Shown here: in pieces, positions 1-6,923 of the stretch
Numbering within the stretch: the first letter of the stretch is position 1
How the letters are laid out: every line of letters begins with the position of its first letter
Assembly (NCBI GenBank): GCA_947628515.1
Contig: CANRAG010000016.1
Location: forward strand, 1 to 35,208
Source: an uncultured Clostridia bacterium
GTDB lineage: Bacteria > Bacillota > Clostridia > UBA1381
Direction of reading: 5' to 3'
Length of the DNA: 35,208 nucleotides
Notes under the pieces: model-generated
Told to the model about the DNA's origin: nothing
Seen by the model: the letters and a program-made list of their open reading frames with translations, nothing else
Databases searched by the model: none
Translations under genes and position numbers: made by a program

Positions 1-543
1 CACGGGCTTGCTTTCCTGGATTTGAAGCCGCATCCTCGCTCCCTCGTCGTAAAGCCACGCCCAGTTCACGCCGTCCACGCCGAAAACGACGGCATTTTTT
101 ATCTCTGTAAGGTCGTCTATTCCGCTCTTTCTCGCGCCCGTATACACGCCATGCTCGCGCAGTATGTCCATTATGGCCCCGCTGTCTACATTGTACGCCC
201 CGTCAATCTCCACACATAAGATATATTGCGGAAGCAGCAGGAAAAATATACACACCGCCAATCCCGATAACGCAAACCCGTAACGGTGCCTGTACCGGTA
301 CAAGTGCCGCCTCAATCCGTGTTTTGAAACAATGCGCAAGCGCACGCCGCTTTTCCTTACAAGCCTGCGCATTGATTTGAAATCCGCCGTGTTCGTCTTA
401 AGACGCAGCTTATCCCCGTACGGTATCACGTCATATATGCCGAGCATATTGTATAGACACATATTTATAAACCGCTCTTTATTTTTGCCTGATATTTCTA
501 TTATAACATATCCGTTTATAAATTTAAAGATTTTTTTTAACAT
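1..543 (-). CDS. yqfD: Sporulation protein YqfD, N-terminal part (cut by window edge)
   Basis: This reading frame is open from an ATG at 543 to the left edge and gives 181 residues without a stop. It begins MLKKIFKFINGYVIIEISG and continues with KERFINMCL, which I recognise as the usual start of YqfD, a membrane protein of the sigma-E (mother-cell) sporulation programme. A basic stretch (about residues 60-88, rich in Arg) precedes one membrane segment at about 89-109, and the rest would face outward. The start lies inside the 3' end of yqfC (20 nt overlap), so the two genes are translationally coupled. The gene order yqfC-yqfD is conserved in spore formers, usually followed by phoH, which would lie beyond the window. 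The exact biochemical role of YqfD is not known. The C-terminal half is missing here. Confidence 0.88.
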   Translation of the reverse strand, partial: MLKKIFKFINGYVIIEISGKNKERFINMCLYNMLGIYDVIPYGDKLRLKTNTADFKSMRRLVRKSGVRLRIVSKHGLRRHLYRYRHRYGFALSGLAVCIFFLLLPQYILCVEIDGAYNVDSGAIMDILREHGVYTGARKSGIDDLTEIKNAVVFGVDGVNWAWLYDEGARMRLQIQESKPV

Positions 544-826
544 TTTTCAGATTTCTCCCGATTTTTTCATAGCTTACAGTGTCAAATATGCCCTCTATAA
601 GTATTCTGTCTGATTCCATAACCGTTATTTTCAGGCCCGTTCCGCTTATGTTCATTATTCCGTCGTTCATCTTTATCCTCACCGATTCTTCGGTATACTG
701 CGCAAGCCCCTTATGGTTTTCTATATACATCTCCCTGTCGCCGCATATGGAAACGCGGGGCAGGTTCATCGCAACATCCTTGGGAATACGCGCGGCGTCG
801 GCAATAAACTCTGAAAATTTCCTCAT
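524..826 (-). CDS. yqfC: Sporulation protein YqfC
   Basis: A 100-residue protein of the YqfC family. The segments ARIPKDVAMNLPRVSICGDREMYIENH and YTEESVRIKMNDGIMNISGTGL match the family's usual pattern: a short helix, then a beta-rich core with the ENHKG turn. In Bacillus yqfC belongs to the sigma-E regulon and sits next to yqfD, as here. The ATG at 826 is chosen because GGGGGAG lies at a suitable distance upstream. The in-sequence ATG at 840 is out of frame. The protein has no signal peptide or membrane segment. A possible sigma-E type promoter lies at 841-870. The length is normal for the family. Confidence 0.9.
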   Translation of the reverse strand: MRKFSEFIADAARIPKDVAMNLPRVSICGDREMYIENHKGLAQYTEESVRIKMNDGIMNISGTGLKITVMESDRILIEGIFDTVSYEKIGRNLKNVKKNL

Positions 827-840
827 AAGCTCTCCCCCAT

Positions 841-870
841 AAAGTATTAATCGGTCAATAATTTATATGA
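841..870 (-). promoter_or_regulatory. Possible sigma-E-type promoter of yqfC-yqfD
   Basis: Read on the minus strand, TCATATA (864-870) agrees with the Bacillus sigma-E -35 consensus at six of seven positions. After a 15-nt spacer, AATACTTT (841-848) agrees with CATACAMT at about five of eight. It lies just after the terminator of the upstream gene and just before the yqfC ribosome site. A sigma-A reading (TTGACC as -35) is also possible but lacks a good -10. The match is weak, and its support comes mostly from knowing that yqfC is sigma-E controlled in Bacillus. Confidence 0.3.
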
Positions 871-879
871 TAAACGGAC

Positions 880-908
880 AAAAAAAATGCACCCCGTTCG
901 GGATGCAT
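880..908 (-). terminator. Rho-independent terminator of the zinc-ribbon gene
   Basis: On the minus strand ATGCATCCCG and CGGGGTGCAT form a 10-bp stem (one G-T pair) with a two-base loop, followed by eight T. It lies 12 nt after the stop codon of the gene ending at 920. Confidence 0.85.
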
Positions 909-919
909 CATATTCGGTT

Positions 920-1744
920 TTACCTGAATTTAGCTATATTACGCTGCTTTGTCTCCTGCGCCGCGCCCACAATAAACAGCACAAGCGCCGCTATCCAGAA
1001 CAGACACCCTACAAGCGATGAGATAAGATACGCGGCGGAGCCTACATAAGCGCCCGCGATCGAGCTGAAATTGCCCAAAATATCAATACTGTCCATCTTG
1101 CCGTATGAAACCCCGCAGCATATTCCGGCTATTATGGCAAGAACAAATTGTCCCGCCGTAAACAAAACGGGAAACAGTGTCTTTTTATGCATGAAAACCA
1201 TCACGGCTCCCGCGCCTGCCAGTCCCACGTGCATCACGATAAACAGAATTGCCGGAACAGACGATATGTTGACCAACCCGAAGCTGCTCCTTGAAGTCTC
1301 ATCCTTTAGATATATCAAAAATACTATTGTTAATATGATGACCAGCAGACTGTTAAACAGCGAGAGTCCGACGCCGACGTATGTAGTAATATTCTTTTTT
1401 TCTCTAAACCGGTTTGGTACGATCGGTCCGGCCTGATTAGCCTCAAACGGCTGTTGTCCCAACGGCTGTGGCGGCCTTCCCTGTTGCTGTGGCAGTCCTC
1501 CCTGTTGCGGCGGCCTTACCGGCTGCTGCTGAGGCGGTCTTACCGGCTGCTGTGGCGGCCTTCCCTGTTGCTGCTGCGGCCTTCCCTGTTGCTGCTGCGG
1601 CCTTACCGGCTGTTGCGGCGGCCCCTGCCGGTAGGGCTGCTGCGGGCCGTAAGACGGCTGCGGATTATCCACACGATTGCCGCATGCCGTACAGAAAGCC
1701 CCCGTTACCTCTCTGCCGCATCTTGTACAAAATCTTTTAGGCAT
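920..1744 (-). CDS. Zinc-ribbon membrane protein with P/Q-rich heptad repeat
   Basis: 274 residues. The N-terminus (MPKRFCTRCGREVTGAFCTACG) is a zinc ribbon with Cys6, Cys9, Cys18 and Cys21. A low-complexity linker at about residues 28-100 is built of near-repeats of G/V-R-P-x-Q-Q-Q. The rest holds about four membrane segments (roughly 118-143, 160-183, 190-210 and 235-262) and a short basic tail. Many clostridial genomes have such zinc-ribbon plus membrane proteins of unknown role, and no function is assigned here. AAAGGGTG gives a good ribosome site before ATG 1744. A consensus promoter lies at 1771-1799 and a terminator follows the gene, so it is transcribed alone. Confidence 0.85.
   Translation of the reverse strand: MPKRFCTRCGREVTGAFCTACGNRVDNPQPSYGPQQPYRQGPPQQPVRPQQQQGRPQQQQGRPPQQPVRPPQQQPVRPPQQGGLPQQQGRPPQPLGQQPFEANQAGPIVPNRFREKKNITTYVGVGLSLFNSLLVIILTIVFLIYLKDETSRSSFGLVNISSVPAILFIVMHVGLAGAGAVMVFMHKKTLFPVLFTAGQFVLAIIAGICCGVSYGKMDSIDILGNFSSIAGAYVGSAAYLISSLVGCLFWIAALVLFIVGAAQETKQRNIAKFR
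1445..1650. repeat. Degenerate 21-bp tandem repeat coding for P/Q heptads
   Basis: Within the zinc-ribbon gene, blocks such as CTTCCCTGTTGCTGCTGCGGC (21 nt) recur head to tail. The copies around 1560-1600 are almost identical and the flanking ones diverge. The unit keeps the reading frame and encodes seven residues, so copy number could vary between strains without a frameshift. Confidence 0.75.
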
Positions 1745-1770
1745 AATATCACCCTTTCTTTTTTATATAT

Positions 1771-1799
1771 ATTATATATCTTGTTACATTATCTGTCAA
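1771..1799 (-). promoter_or_regulatory. Sigma-A promoter of the zinc-ribbon gene (perfect consensus)
   Basis: On the minus strand TTGACA (1794-1799), a 17-nt spacer and TATAAT (1771-1776) match both consensus boxes exactly. The start codon is about 27 nt downstream of the -10 box. Confidence 0.85.
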
Positions 1800-1841
1800 G
1801 TTTTTTGTTTTATTTTCATAAATTAATTCATATATATCCAA

Positions 1842-1849
1842 CATACAAT
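1842..1849 (+). promoter_or_regulatory. Possible sigma-E -10 element of ylbJ
   Basis: CATACAAT matches the Bacillus sigma-E -10 consensus CATACAMT exactly and lies about 20 nt before the ylbJ start. No convincing -35 partner is seen in the AT-rich sequence upstream, so this is a partial match. The family's known sporulation role makes it plausible. Confidence 0.35.
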
Positions 1850-1868
1850 AATATCAGAGGTGGTAGGA

Positions 1869-2933
1869 TTGAAAAAAAGTATTCTGTATACGGTCGTGAT
1901 ATTGACAATTGTATTTATAATAGTCAAAGCGGATTTAGTAATTTTATATGCGCAGGATGCCATGAAGATGTGCTATTCGCTGATAATCCCCACCCTGTTC
2001 CCGTTTTTCGTATGCTCCGGACTTCTGATATACTCCGGCTTCGGCTCGGTGCTCGCCCGATGCGCAAAGGGAATTATGCGCCCGCTTTTCAATGTCGCGC
2101 CGGCGGGCGCGGCCGCGTTTGTGCTCGGCATAATAAGCGGATTCCCGCTCGGCGCTGTCACAACAGTGCAGCTGTACCGCTGCGGCAGCCTGTCAAAATC
2201 CGAGGCGGAACGGCTGCTTGCCTTCTGCAACAACTCCGGGCCGCTGTTTATAATAGGCTCGGTTGGCGTCGCGATATATGGCAAGCCGATATACGGGATA
2301 ATCCTGTATCTTATACATATACTGTCCTCGCTTTTGGTCGGAGTGCTGTTCAGAAGCTACGGCGGCAGACATCACAATTCGCCGCCCATGAGACTTAACA
2401 CGGCGGATATACCTGTCGCCGAAGCGTTTTCGACCGCTCTTACAAACGCCGCGAAAAGTATTATAACCGTATGCTGCTCGATTATTTTCTTCTCCGCAAT
2501 ATCCCGCGCGATGCTCGATATGCTGCCGCTCCCGCCGCTGCTCGACGCCGCCGCGAACGGACTGTGTGAGTTTTCCACCGGAACCCTGAAAACCTCCATG
2601 CTCGACAACGGTATTTATGAAAAGCTTATACTTTCGTCGTTTATAATCGGCTTTTCGGGGCTTAGCGTGCATTTACAGGTCATGGCGGTGACCGCCGGAG
2701 CGGGGCTGAGCCTTAAAGCGTACATTCTCGGAAAAGCCGCGCACGGCGTTATATCCGCCGCGATAACCGCCGCTCTGTTGTATATTGCACGGCCGTCCAT
2801 GCCCGTCTTTTCCGACAATCAGGCCCTGCTCTCGTCATCATTCGCGGTCGTTCCGATGCTCGCGGCAGCGGCGGCGGCTGTTATTATGCTGCTGTATTTT
2901 ATCTCCCGCTTTCTTAAGACCGCAAAAAAATAA
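1869..2933 (+). CDS. ylbJ: Sporulation integral membrane protein YlbJ
   Basis: A 354-residue polytopic membrane protein of the YlbJ family, related to the nucleoside-recognition (Gate) domain proteins. In Bacillus it is a mother-cell protein needed for a normal spore cortex. Recognisable blocks are AMKMCYSLIIPTLFPFFVCSGLLI near the N-terminus, GFPLGAVTTVQLYRCGSLSKSEAERLLAFCNNSGPLFIIGSVGV in the middle, and FSGLSVHLQVMAV toward the end. About eight hydrophobic segments are visible. The TTG at 1869 is preferred over the GTG at 1860 because AGAGGTGG sits six nt upstream of it, while the GTG has no ribosome site. The gene stands alone and converges on the large minus-strand gene, with a shared hairpin between them. 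Confidence 0.9.
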   Translation: MKKSILYTVVILTIVFIIVKADLVILYAQDAMKMCYSLIIPTLFPFFVCSGLLIYSGFGSVLARCAKGIMRPLFNVAPAGAAAFVLGIISGFPLGAVTTVQLYRCGSLSKSEAERLLAFCNNSGPLFIIGSVGVAIYGKPIYGIILYLIHILSSLLVGVLFRSYGGRHHNSPPMRLNTADIPVAEAFSTALTNAAKSIITVCCSIIFFSAISRAMLDMLPLPPLLDAAANGLCEFSTGTLKTSMLDNGIYEKLILSSFIIGFSGLSVHLQVMAVTAGAGLSLKAYILGKAAHGVISAAITAALLYIARPSMPVFSDNQALLSSSFAVVPMLAAAAAAVIMLLYFISRFLKTAKK

Positions 2934-2952
2934 GGAGACCGTTCCGGTCTCC
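2924..2952 (-). terminator. Terminator of the propeller-protein operon
   Basis: GGAGACCG (2934-2941), loop TTC, CGGTCTCC (2945-2952) is a perfect 8-bp stem. On the minus strand it is followed by TTATTTTTTT. On the plus strand the downstream sequence is not T-rich, so it serves mainly the minus-strand gene ending at 2971, although it lies directly after the ylbJ stop. Confidence 0.8.
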
Positions 2953-2970
2953 TTCGGCGTCTCGCGCCGC

Positions 2971-5886
2971 TTATCGTTTGATTTTAAGCTTCTCCCCGTC
3001 GCCGAACTTCATAAACACACTGTCGCCGTCCTTATCCATTACGGTCCAACCCTCGCAGTCGGTTGACGCTTTTCCCGACACGCGAACGCACATGAGTCCG
3101 CTGTCGGTAAAGTCAACCGTTGCGCTGTCGCCGTCCGCCCTGACATTAGCGGGAATGTTAATCTCCTTTATGATACTGCCGTCAGAAATGCTTTTGCTTA
3201 CGGTAACCGGCTTATCGAGCGATATATATATCGCGTTATCCTCCGTTTTTTGCACGCCGGCGTCGCTTTTCATTTCGTCCGCCTTAATATTGTCCGCAAA
3301 CACAACCTTTACGCCCACACAGCCGCAGTACCGCTTATCAAACAGCTTTCGTGACGGATCCTTCACCTCGCCGCTTATAACTATATCTCCGTCCCGAAGC
3401 TCCGCGTTCACATTCACATTATACGCCGCCGCCACAGCCTTTGCCATCTGGTTTTCGCCCATAAACATATAGTCGTAATCGTCTACGAGCTTTCCTACCT
3501 TCTCAACCGACTTTTCCTGATCCTCCGTCTCGGATTTATTATAAATGTAATCGCAGTGATGATAGAACAGCATGGGCATACCGTACATAACGCTCACGTA
3601 TGAGCTTTCCCCGTTGCCGTGCGGCGTGTTTGAGGTCTGAAGCATTAAAAAGTCTTTTCCGGGCAGATACACCGGTATGGGTATGGCGTTCTCCGTACAC
3701 ATATCCGGTCCCGCTCCGCTCTCCGGCGTGGCGTATCCGCTGTTCCAGTACAGTCCCGAATTCGCCTGGGATACAAATGTGCCGTTATACGACGGATTAT
3801 AGCCGTTAATGCCGCTGCCGTCATAGCCGTGGCGGCTCGTGAACCATGTGTGCTGATTTACGCCCTTGCCGTCCCACTCTATCCCGTAGCTCTCAAACGC
3901 TTTTTTATGATATTTCAGCTCTCTTTCCTCATGTTCGGGCGACGCGTATTTGTTGGTGAACCCGTGAACGCCTATATATATATGGTTCCTGTCGCAGAAA
4001 TCTATTGCCTCCCTGATTTTGTCGGGGTACGGGAAATAACCGCTGTCTATCGGATACGCCATACCGTATTCCAGACTTCCGCAAATCAAATCATCATCCC
4101 CGTCCGAGTCAATATCGGCAAACCTCGGAACACTGTTCATGCCCACGGTAACATAGTTATTCCCGCGCCTTGTGGTATCGTCGCAGGTAAGATAATCCTT
4201 CAGTTCATAAGCCTCGCCGTCAAGCGCGTACCTCGCCACATATCCCTCCAATGTGCCCGCGTACAGCTCGCCGCGGTATATGCACGGAGCGGCGCGCTTC
4301 TGCTGAGTGTTAACAGGAACATAATCGCTGAACAATGTGCTCATACCGTCCTCGGTATAGCCGTAATAAACGCGCATTTCACCGTTTCTGGAGCCGACGG
4401 CCAAATCGTTATATCCGTCACCGTTAAGGTCGCCTATATCTATCATGCTGTCTGCCATGCCCGTGTTTAAAATCTCGCCGCCGTAGCGGAACGCGAGCGA
4501 ATACGGATTTTCATCGGAGCGCAGCGGGATAAAATATCTTATTATCCCGTCCTCGCCGCCGGATATAAGCTCATCTATGCCGTCGCCGTTTATGTCAAAC
4601 ACAACCGGCGAAGAATACGCTCCGACGCTTAGCGCGTTCCCCTCCTCGTCGGTAAACAGCGTGCTGACCTCCGTTTCATAGTTGTCCTCCATGCCGCTTC
4701 CCCGATAATAATAGAAGCATCCGTCGGAGCTGCCGCATATGAAGTCGAGCTTTCCGTCCCTGTCCCAGTCGATAACGCACGGATACAGTCGCTTTGTATA
4801 TTCCTCAAAATCAAGGAAATAGCTCTCCGTATTCTCGTGCGCCTCAAGCTCTATCCACCTGTCGCCCGATACCACATGCGTTCCGCTGCAATACACTCCC
4901 TCATACGGATCCGTCTTAAAGCCCTTGTCATATTTTAAATAAGTAAGGCTTTCTGCCCGCTTATACCATGTGTAAAAATTTCGTACAAATGTGTACGAGG
5001 GCATCTGCCCCTTTGACATTACAAGCTTTGAGAAGGTTTCGAGCGAATTGTTATATAGTCCCGTTATGTCCTCAAAATGCAGCTCCCACGCGGCCGGTCT
5101 TGAACCGAACGGGCCATAGGTTCGCTCGATTGCAAACCCGTATTTCTCCTTTGACACATACTCCGCATAGTAGCTTCTTAAAATAGTGCCCGCGCCGACG
5201 CTTGTGCATGCGTACGGCTCGCCTTCCTCGTCCTCCGAAAACGACGAAACCGAATATCTGTCCGGCAGAATGGGATTTGTAATGAACACATTACCCTTGC
5301 CGTATTTGTTAATAGTATATATCCCCGCTCCGTTATACTCGGCTATTACCTCGGCGGTAGAGGGTATAATTCCCACGCCGTAGCTGTAGCCGGCATAGCT
5401 TCCGCTGTTATAATAACCCTTTAACATATCCGCGTAGTTATAGAGAATACCGCTTATATCCGCCAAATTCTCGTCCGGCTCCGAAAATGTCATGTCCGCC
5501 GGAAACCCCTCCACCGGCACTATTTCCGACGCGCCCAAAAACTCATTTGTAAACGCCGTTACGGTATCGTTATCCAAAACCACCGTGCCGCCGTTTTCCA
5601 CATAGCTCATGACAGCCTCCGCGTCCACATCGCACGGCTCTATATACGCTATATCATAATCGTCAAGTGAATTGAAGTCCTCGGCTCTGTATACGTTTAT
5701 ATTCGCGATTATTCCATTGCTGAGCTGATTATATGTTTCCTCGACGTCTCTGCCGCTGCCCAGCACTACCGCCTTTATATTACAGCTCCCGTCCGCCGCC
5801 TCGGTTTCTTTGTCAATGGTATTAAAGACAAACAAGCCCGAAGCGATAACGGCAACCGCTATAACGCAGGCAATAATTTTTTTCAT
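2971..5886 (-). CDS. Exported protein: amidotransferase-like N-terminus, FG-GAP propeller, possible deacetylase/hydrolase-like domain
   Basis: 971 residues from ATG 5886. That start is preferred to the ATG at 5895 because the site AGAAAGGGT abuts the latter and is well spaced from the former. MKKIIACVIAVAVIASGLFVF is a signal peptide or membrane anchor. Residues about 37-125 resemble a Rossmann/amidotransferase-like fold (IAYIEPCDVDAEAVMSYVENGGTVVLDN). About 250-320 contains AWELHFEDITG, reminiscent of the first metal motif of NodB-type deacetylases. About 372-615 holds FG-GAP/VCBS calcium repeats (DWDRDGKLDF, DINGDGIDEL, DLNGDGYNDL, DIDSDGDDDL). After the propeller, IDFCDRNHIYIGVHGF and MLFYHHCDYIY add further His residues, and the C-terminus looks like a beta-domain. 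The propeller therefore appears to be inserted into the catalytic-like region. It is the second gene after the microprotein (17 nt gap). Its substrate is unknown and a cell-envelope polysaccharide is a guess. Confidence 0.8.
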   Translation of the reverse strand: MKKIIACVIAVAVIASGLFVFNTIDKETEAADGSCNIKAVVLGSGRDVEETYNQLSNGIIANINVYRAEDFNSLDDYDIAYIEPCDVDAEAVMSYVENGGTVVLDNDTVTAFTNEFLGASEIVPVEGFPADMTFSEPDENLADISGILYNYADMLKGYYNSGSYAGYSYGVGIIPSTAEVIAEYNGAGIYTINKYGKGNVFITNPILPDRYSVSSFSEDEEGEPYACTSVGAGTILRSYYAEYVSKEKYGFAIERTYGPFGSRPAAWELHFEDITGLYNNSLETFSKLVMSKGQMPSYTFVRNFYTWYKRAESLTYLKYDKGFKTDPYEGVYCSGTHVVSGDRWIELEAHENTESYFLDFEEYTKRLYPCVIDWDRDGKLDFICGSSDGCFYYYRGSGMEDNYETEVSTLFTDEEGNALSVGAYSSPVVFDINGDGIDELISGGEDGIIRYFIPLRSDENPYSLAFRYGGEILNTGMADSMIDIGDLNGDGYNDLAVGSRNGEMRVYYGYTEDGMSTLFSDYVPVNTQQKRAAPCIYRGELYAGTLEGYVARYALDGEAYELKDYLTCDDTTRRGNNYVTVGMNSVPRFADIDSDGDDDLICGSLEYGMAYPIDSGYFPYPDKIREAIDFCDRNHIYIGVHGFTNKYASPEHEERELKYHKKAFESYGIEWDGKGVNQHTWFTSRHGYDGSGINGYNPSYNGTFVSQANSGLYWNSGYATPESGAGPDMCTENAIPIPVYLPGKDFLMLQTSNTPHGNGESSYVSVMYGMPMLFYHHCDYIYNKSETEDQEKSVEKVGKLVDDYDYMFMGENQMAKAVAAAYNVNVNAELRDGDIVISGEVKDPSRKLFDKRYCGCVGVKVVFADNIKADEMKSDAGVQKTEDNAIYISLDKPVTVSKSISDGSIIKEINIPANVRADGDSATVDFTDSGLMCVRVSGKASTDCEGWTVMDKDGDSVFMKFGDGEKLKIKR

Positions 5887-5912
5887 ATCAGGCATACCCT
5901 TTCTGTTAATCC

Positions 5913-6020
5913 TTAGAACCCTTCATATATAAATGCTCCGTTTCCGGTAAAAAACACGCATACAAGCAGGAACATTACCATATATATAAGGAATGTGAAA
6001 ATACTTTTTACTACCTTCAT
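5913..6020 (-). CDS. 35-residue DltX-like membrane microprotein ending in FIYEGF
   Basis: A short ORF with ATG at 6018-6020 and TAA at 5913-5915. It encodes a basic N-terminus (MKVVKS), one hydrophobic segment (IFTFLIYMVMFLLVCVFF) and a short outward tail, TGNGAFIYEGF, at the very C-terminus. DltX, the small partner of the MBOAT acyltransferase DltB, has the same layout and ends in a very similar FIYNEF-type motif. Its tyrosine is reported to carry the acyl group across to teichoic acid. The ORF has its own promoter 40 nt upstream (6060-6088) and an AGAAGGG site 12 nt before the ATG, which is a little far. It is followed after 17 nt by the propeller gene. No MBOAT or Dlt gene is visible in this window. 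That the ORF is real is fairly likely; the acyl-carrier role is inference from topology and motif. Confidence 0.68.
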   Translation of the reverse strand: MKVVKSIFTFLIYMVMFLLVCVFFTGNGAFIYEGF

Positions 6021-6059
6021 TTCACAGTCAAACCCTTCTGTTTTTATCTAATAGTGCCT

Positions 6060-6088
6060 ATTATACCACATTATCTTCTGTTTGTCCA
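6060..6088 (-). promoter_or_regulatory. Sigma-A promoter of the microprotein-propeller operon
   Basis: On the minus strand TGGACA (6083-6088), a 17-nt spacer and TATAAT (6060-6065), with a TGG extended -10. Transcription would begin about 30 nt upstream of the 35-codon ORF, which makes that ORF the first gene of the transcript. Confidence 0.75.
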
Positions 6089-6195
6089 TATTTTTATTTA
6101 ATTCTGTCACGGTTTCATAAACGAAAATTTAGAAAGCTGTTTACAATTTGTTCTTAAAAAATTAATCAAAAGCCCTTTAATATTTTTCTCCGTTA

Positions 6196-6204
6196 TGTTA
6201 TAAT
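6196..6204 (+). promoter_or_regulatory. Extended -10 promoter of the two-component operon
   Basis: TGTTATAAT is an extended -10 element (TGnTATAAT), 34 nt before the response regulator start. The -35 region (about 6176-6181, TTTAAT) is poor, as is usual for extended -10 promoters. A second TATAAT at 6212-6217 is also present but would give a very short leader. Confidence 0.55.
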
Positions 6205-6238
6205 GATATTGTATAATAATTTGAACGGAGGGAAAAAT

Positions 6239-6922
6239 ATGGCAACTAAAGTACTGGTGGTTGATGATGACGTTAATATTGTAAGGCTTATAAAGCTTTA
6301 TCTCGAAAAGGAGGATTATTCGGTGTTCACCGCTCACAACGGCACGGACGCGCTCGAAGCGTTCCGCCGCGAAAAGCCGGATATTATAGTCCTCGATATA
6401 ATGATGCCGGAAATGGACGGCAACGATGTGTGCCGCGAAATACGAAAGACCTCGGATGTGCCTGTTATAATGCTTACCGCAAAAGGAGAAACCTTTGACA
6501 AGGTTCTATCTCTTGAACTCGGTGCGGACGACTATATGGTGAAGCCGTTCGAGCCGAAGGAGCTTATCGCGCGTATGAAGGCGATATTACGGCGCAGCGA
6601 AAGCAAGGCCAAGGACAGCAGCGAATGTATATCCTTTGACAAGCTCGAAGTGAACCTTTCTAACTATGAGCTTAAAATAGACGGGCGTATTCTTGAAATT
6701 CCGCCAAAGGAGCTGGAGCTTCTGTACTTTCTCGCGTCGAACCCCAACCGCGTTTTTACCCGCGAGCAGCTGCTTGAGGAGGTCTGGGGCTTTGACTACT
6801 TCGGCGATTCGCGCACGGTAGACGTGCACATTAAGCGTCTGCGCGAGAAGCTGGAGGGCGTGGACGCCAACTGGCAGCTTAAGACCGTTTGGGGCGTTGG
6901 CTACAAGTTCGAGGTGCGCTGA
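6239..6922 (+). CDS. OmpR/PhoB-family response regulator
   Basis: 227 residues. The receiver domain (about 1-120) has the acidic pocket DDD at 9-11, the phospho-acceptor Asp53 in LDIMMPEMDG, the Thr in MLTAKG and the Lys in VKPFEP. The C-terminal winged helix (about 130-227) has the family marks PPKELELLYFLASNPNRVFTREQLLEEVWG and DSRTVDVHIKRLREKL. ATG 6239 follows GGAGGG at 6227-6232, so an earlier in-frame ATG at 6203 is rejected. It is co-transcribed with the sensor kinase one nt downstream. The target genes are unknown. Neighbours are envelope and pectin genes, but nothing in the sequence ties the regulator to them. Confidence 0.95.
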   Translation: MATKVLVVDDDVNIVRLIKLYLEKEDYSVFTAHNGTDALEAFRREKPDIIVLDIMMPEMDGNDVCREIRKTSDVPVIMLTAKGETFDKVLSLELGADDYMVKPFEPKELIARMKAILRRSESKAKDSSECISFDKLEVNLSNYELKIDGRILEIPPKELELLYFLASNPNRVFTREQLLEEVWGFDYFGDSRTVDVHIKRLREKLEGVDANWQLKTVWGVGYKFEVR

Positions 6923-6923
6923 T

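Noticed and set aside
463..470. FtsH motif HEVGH (residues 466-470 of the protein encoded at 22800-24785) considered as an inactivating change
   Set aside because: Both His and the Glu are kept and a Val at this place occurs within the HExxH pattern, so activity is expected. The coordinates given here are nominal; the site lies near 23380 in the window.
1445..1650. Regular repeat considered as a CRISPR array
   Set aside because: Units are adjacent without unique spacers and encode an in-frame Pro/Gln linker.
1454..2398. Plus-strand open frame of 314 codons across the zinc-ribbon gene start and ylbJ
   Set aside because: It spans the repeat in antisense, a promoter region and ylbJ in the wrong frame; composition is low-complexity Leu/Arg from the repeat.
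3960..4760. FG-GAP repeats considered as an integrin-like or rhamnogalacturonan lyase propeller
   Set aside because: The surrounding sequence lacks the PL11 signature blocks and has a different N-terminal domain, so only the repeat type is shared.
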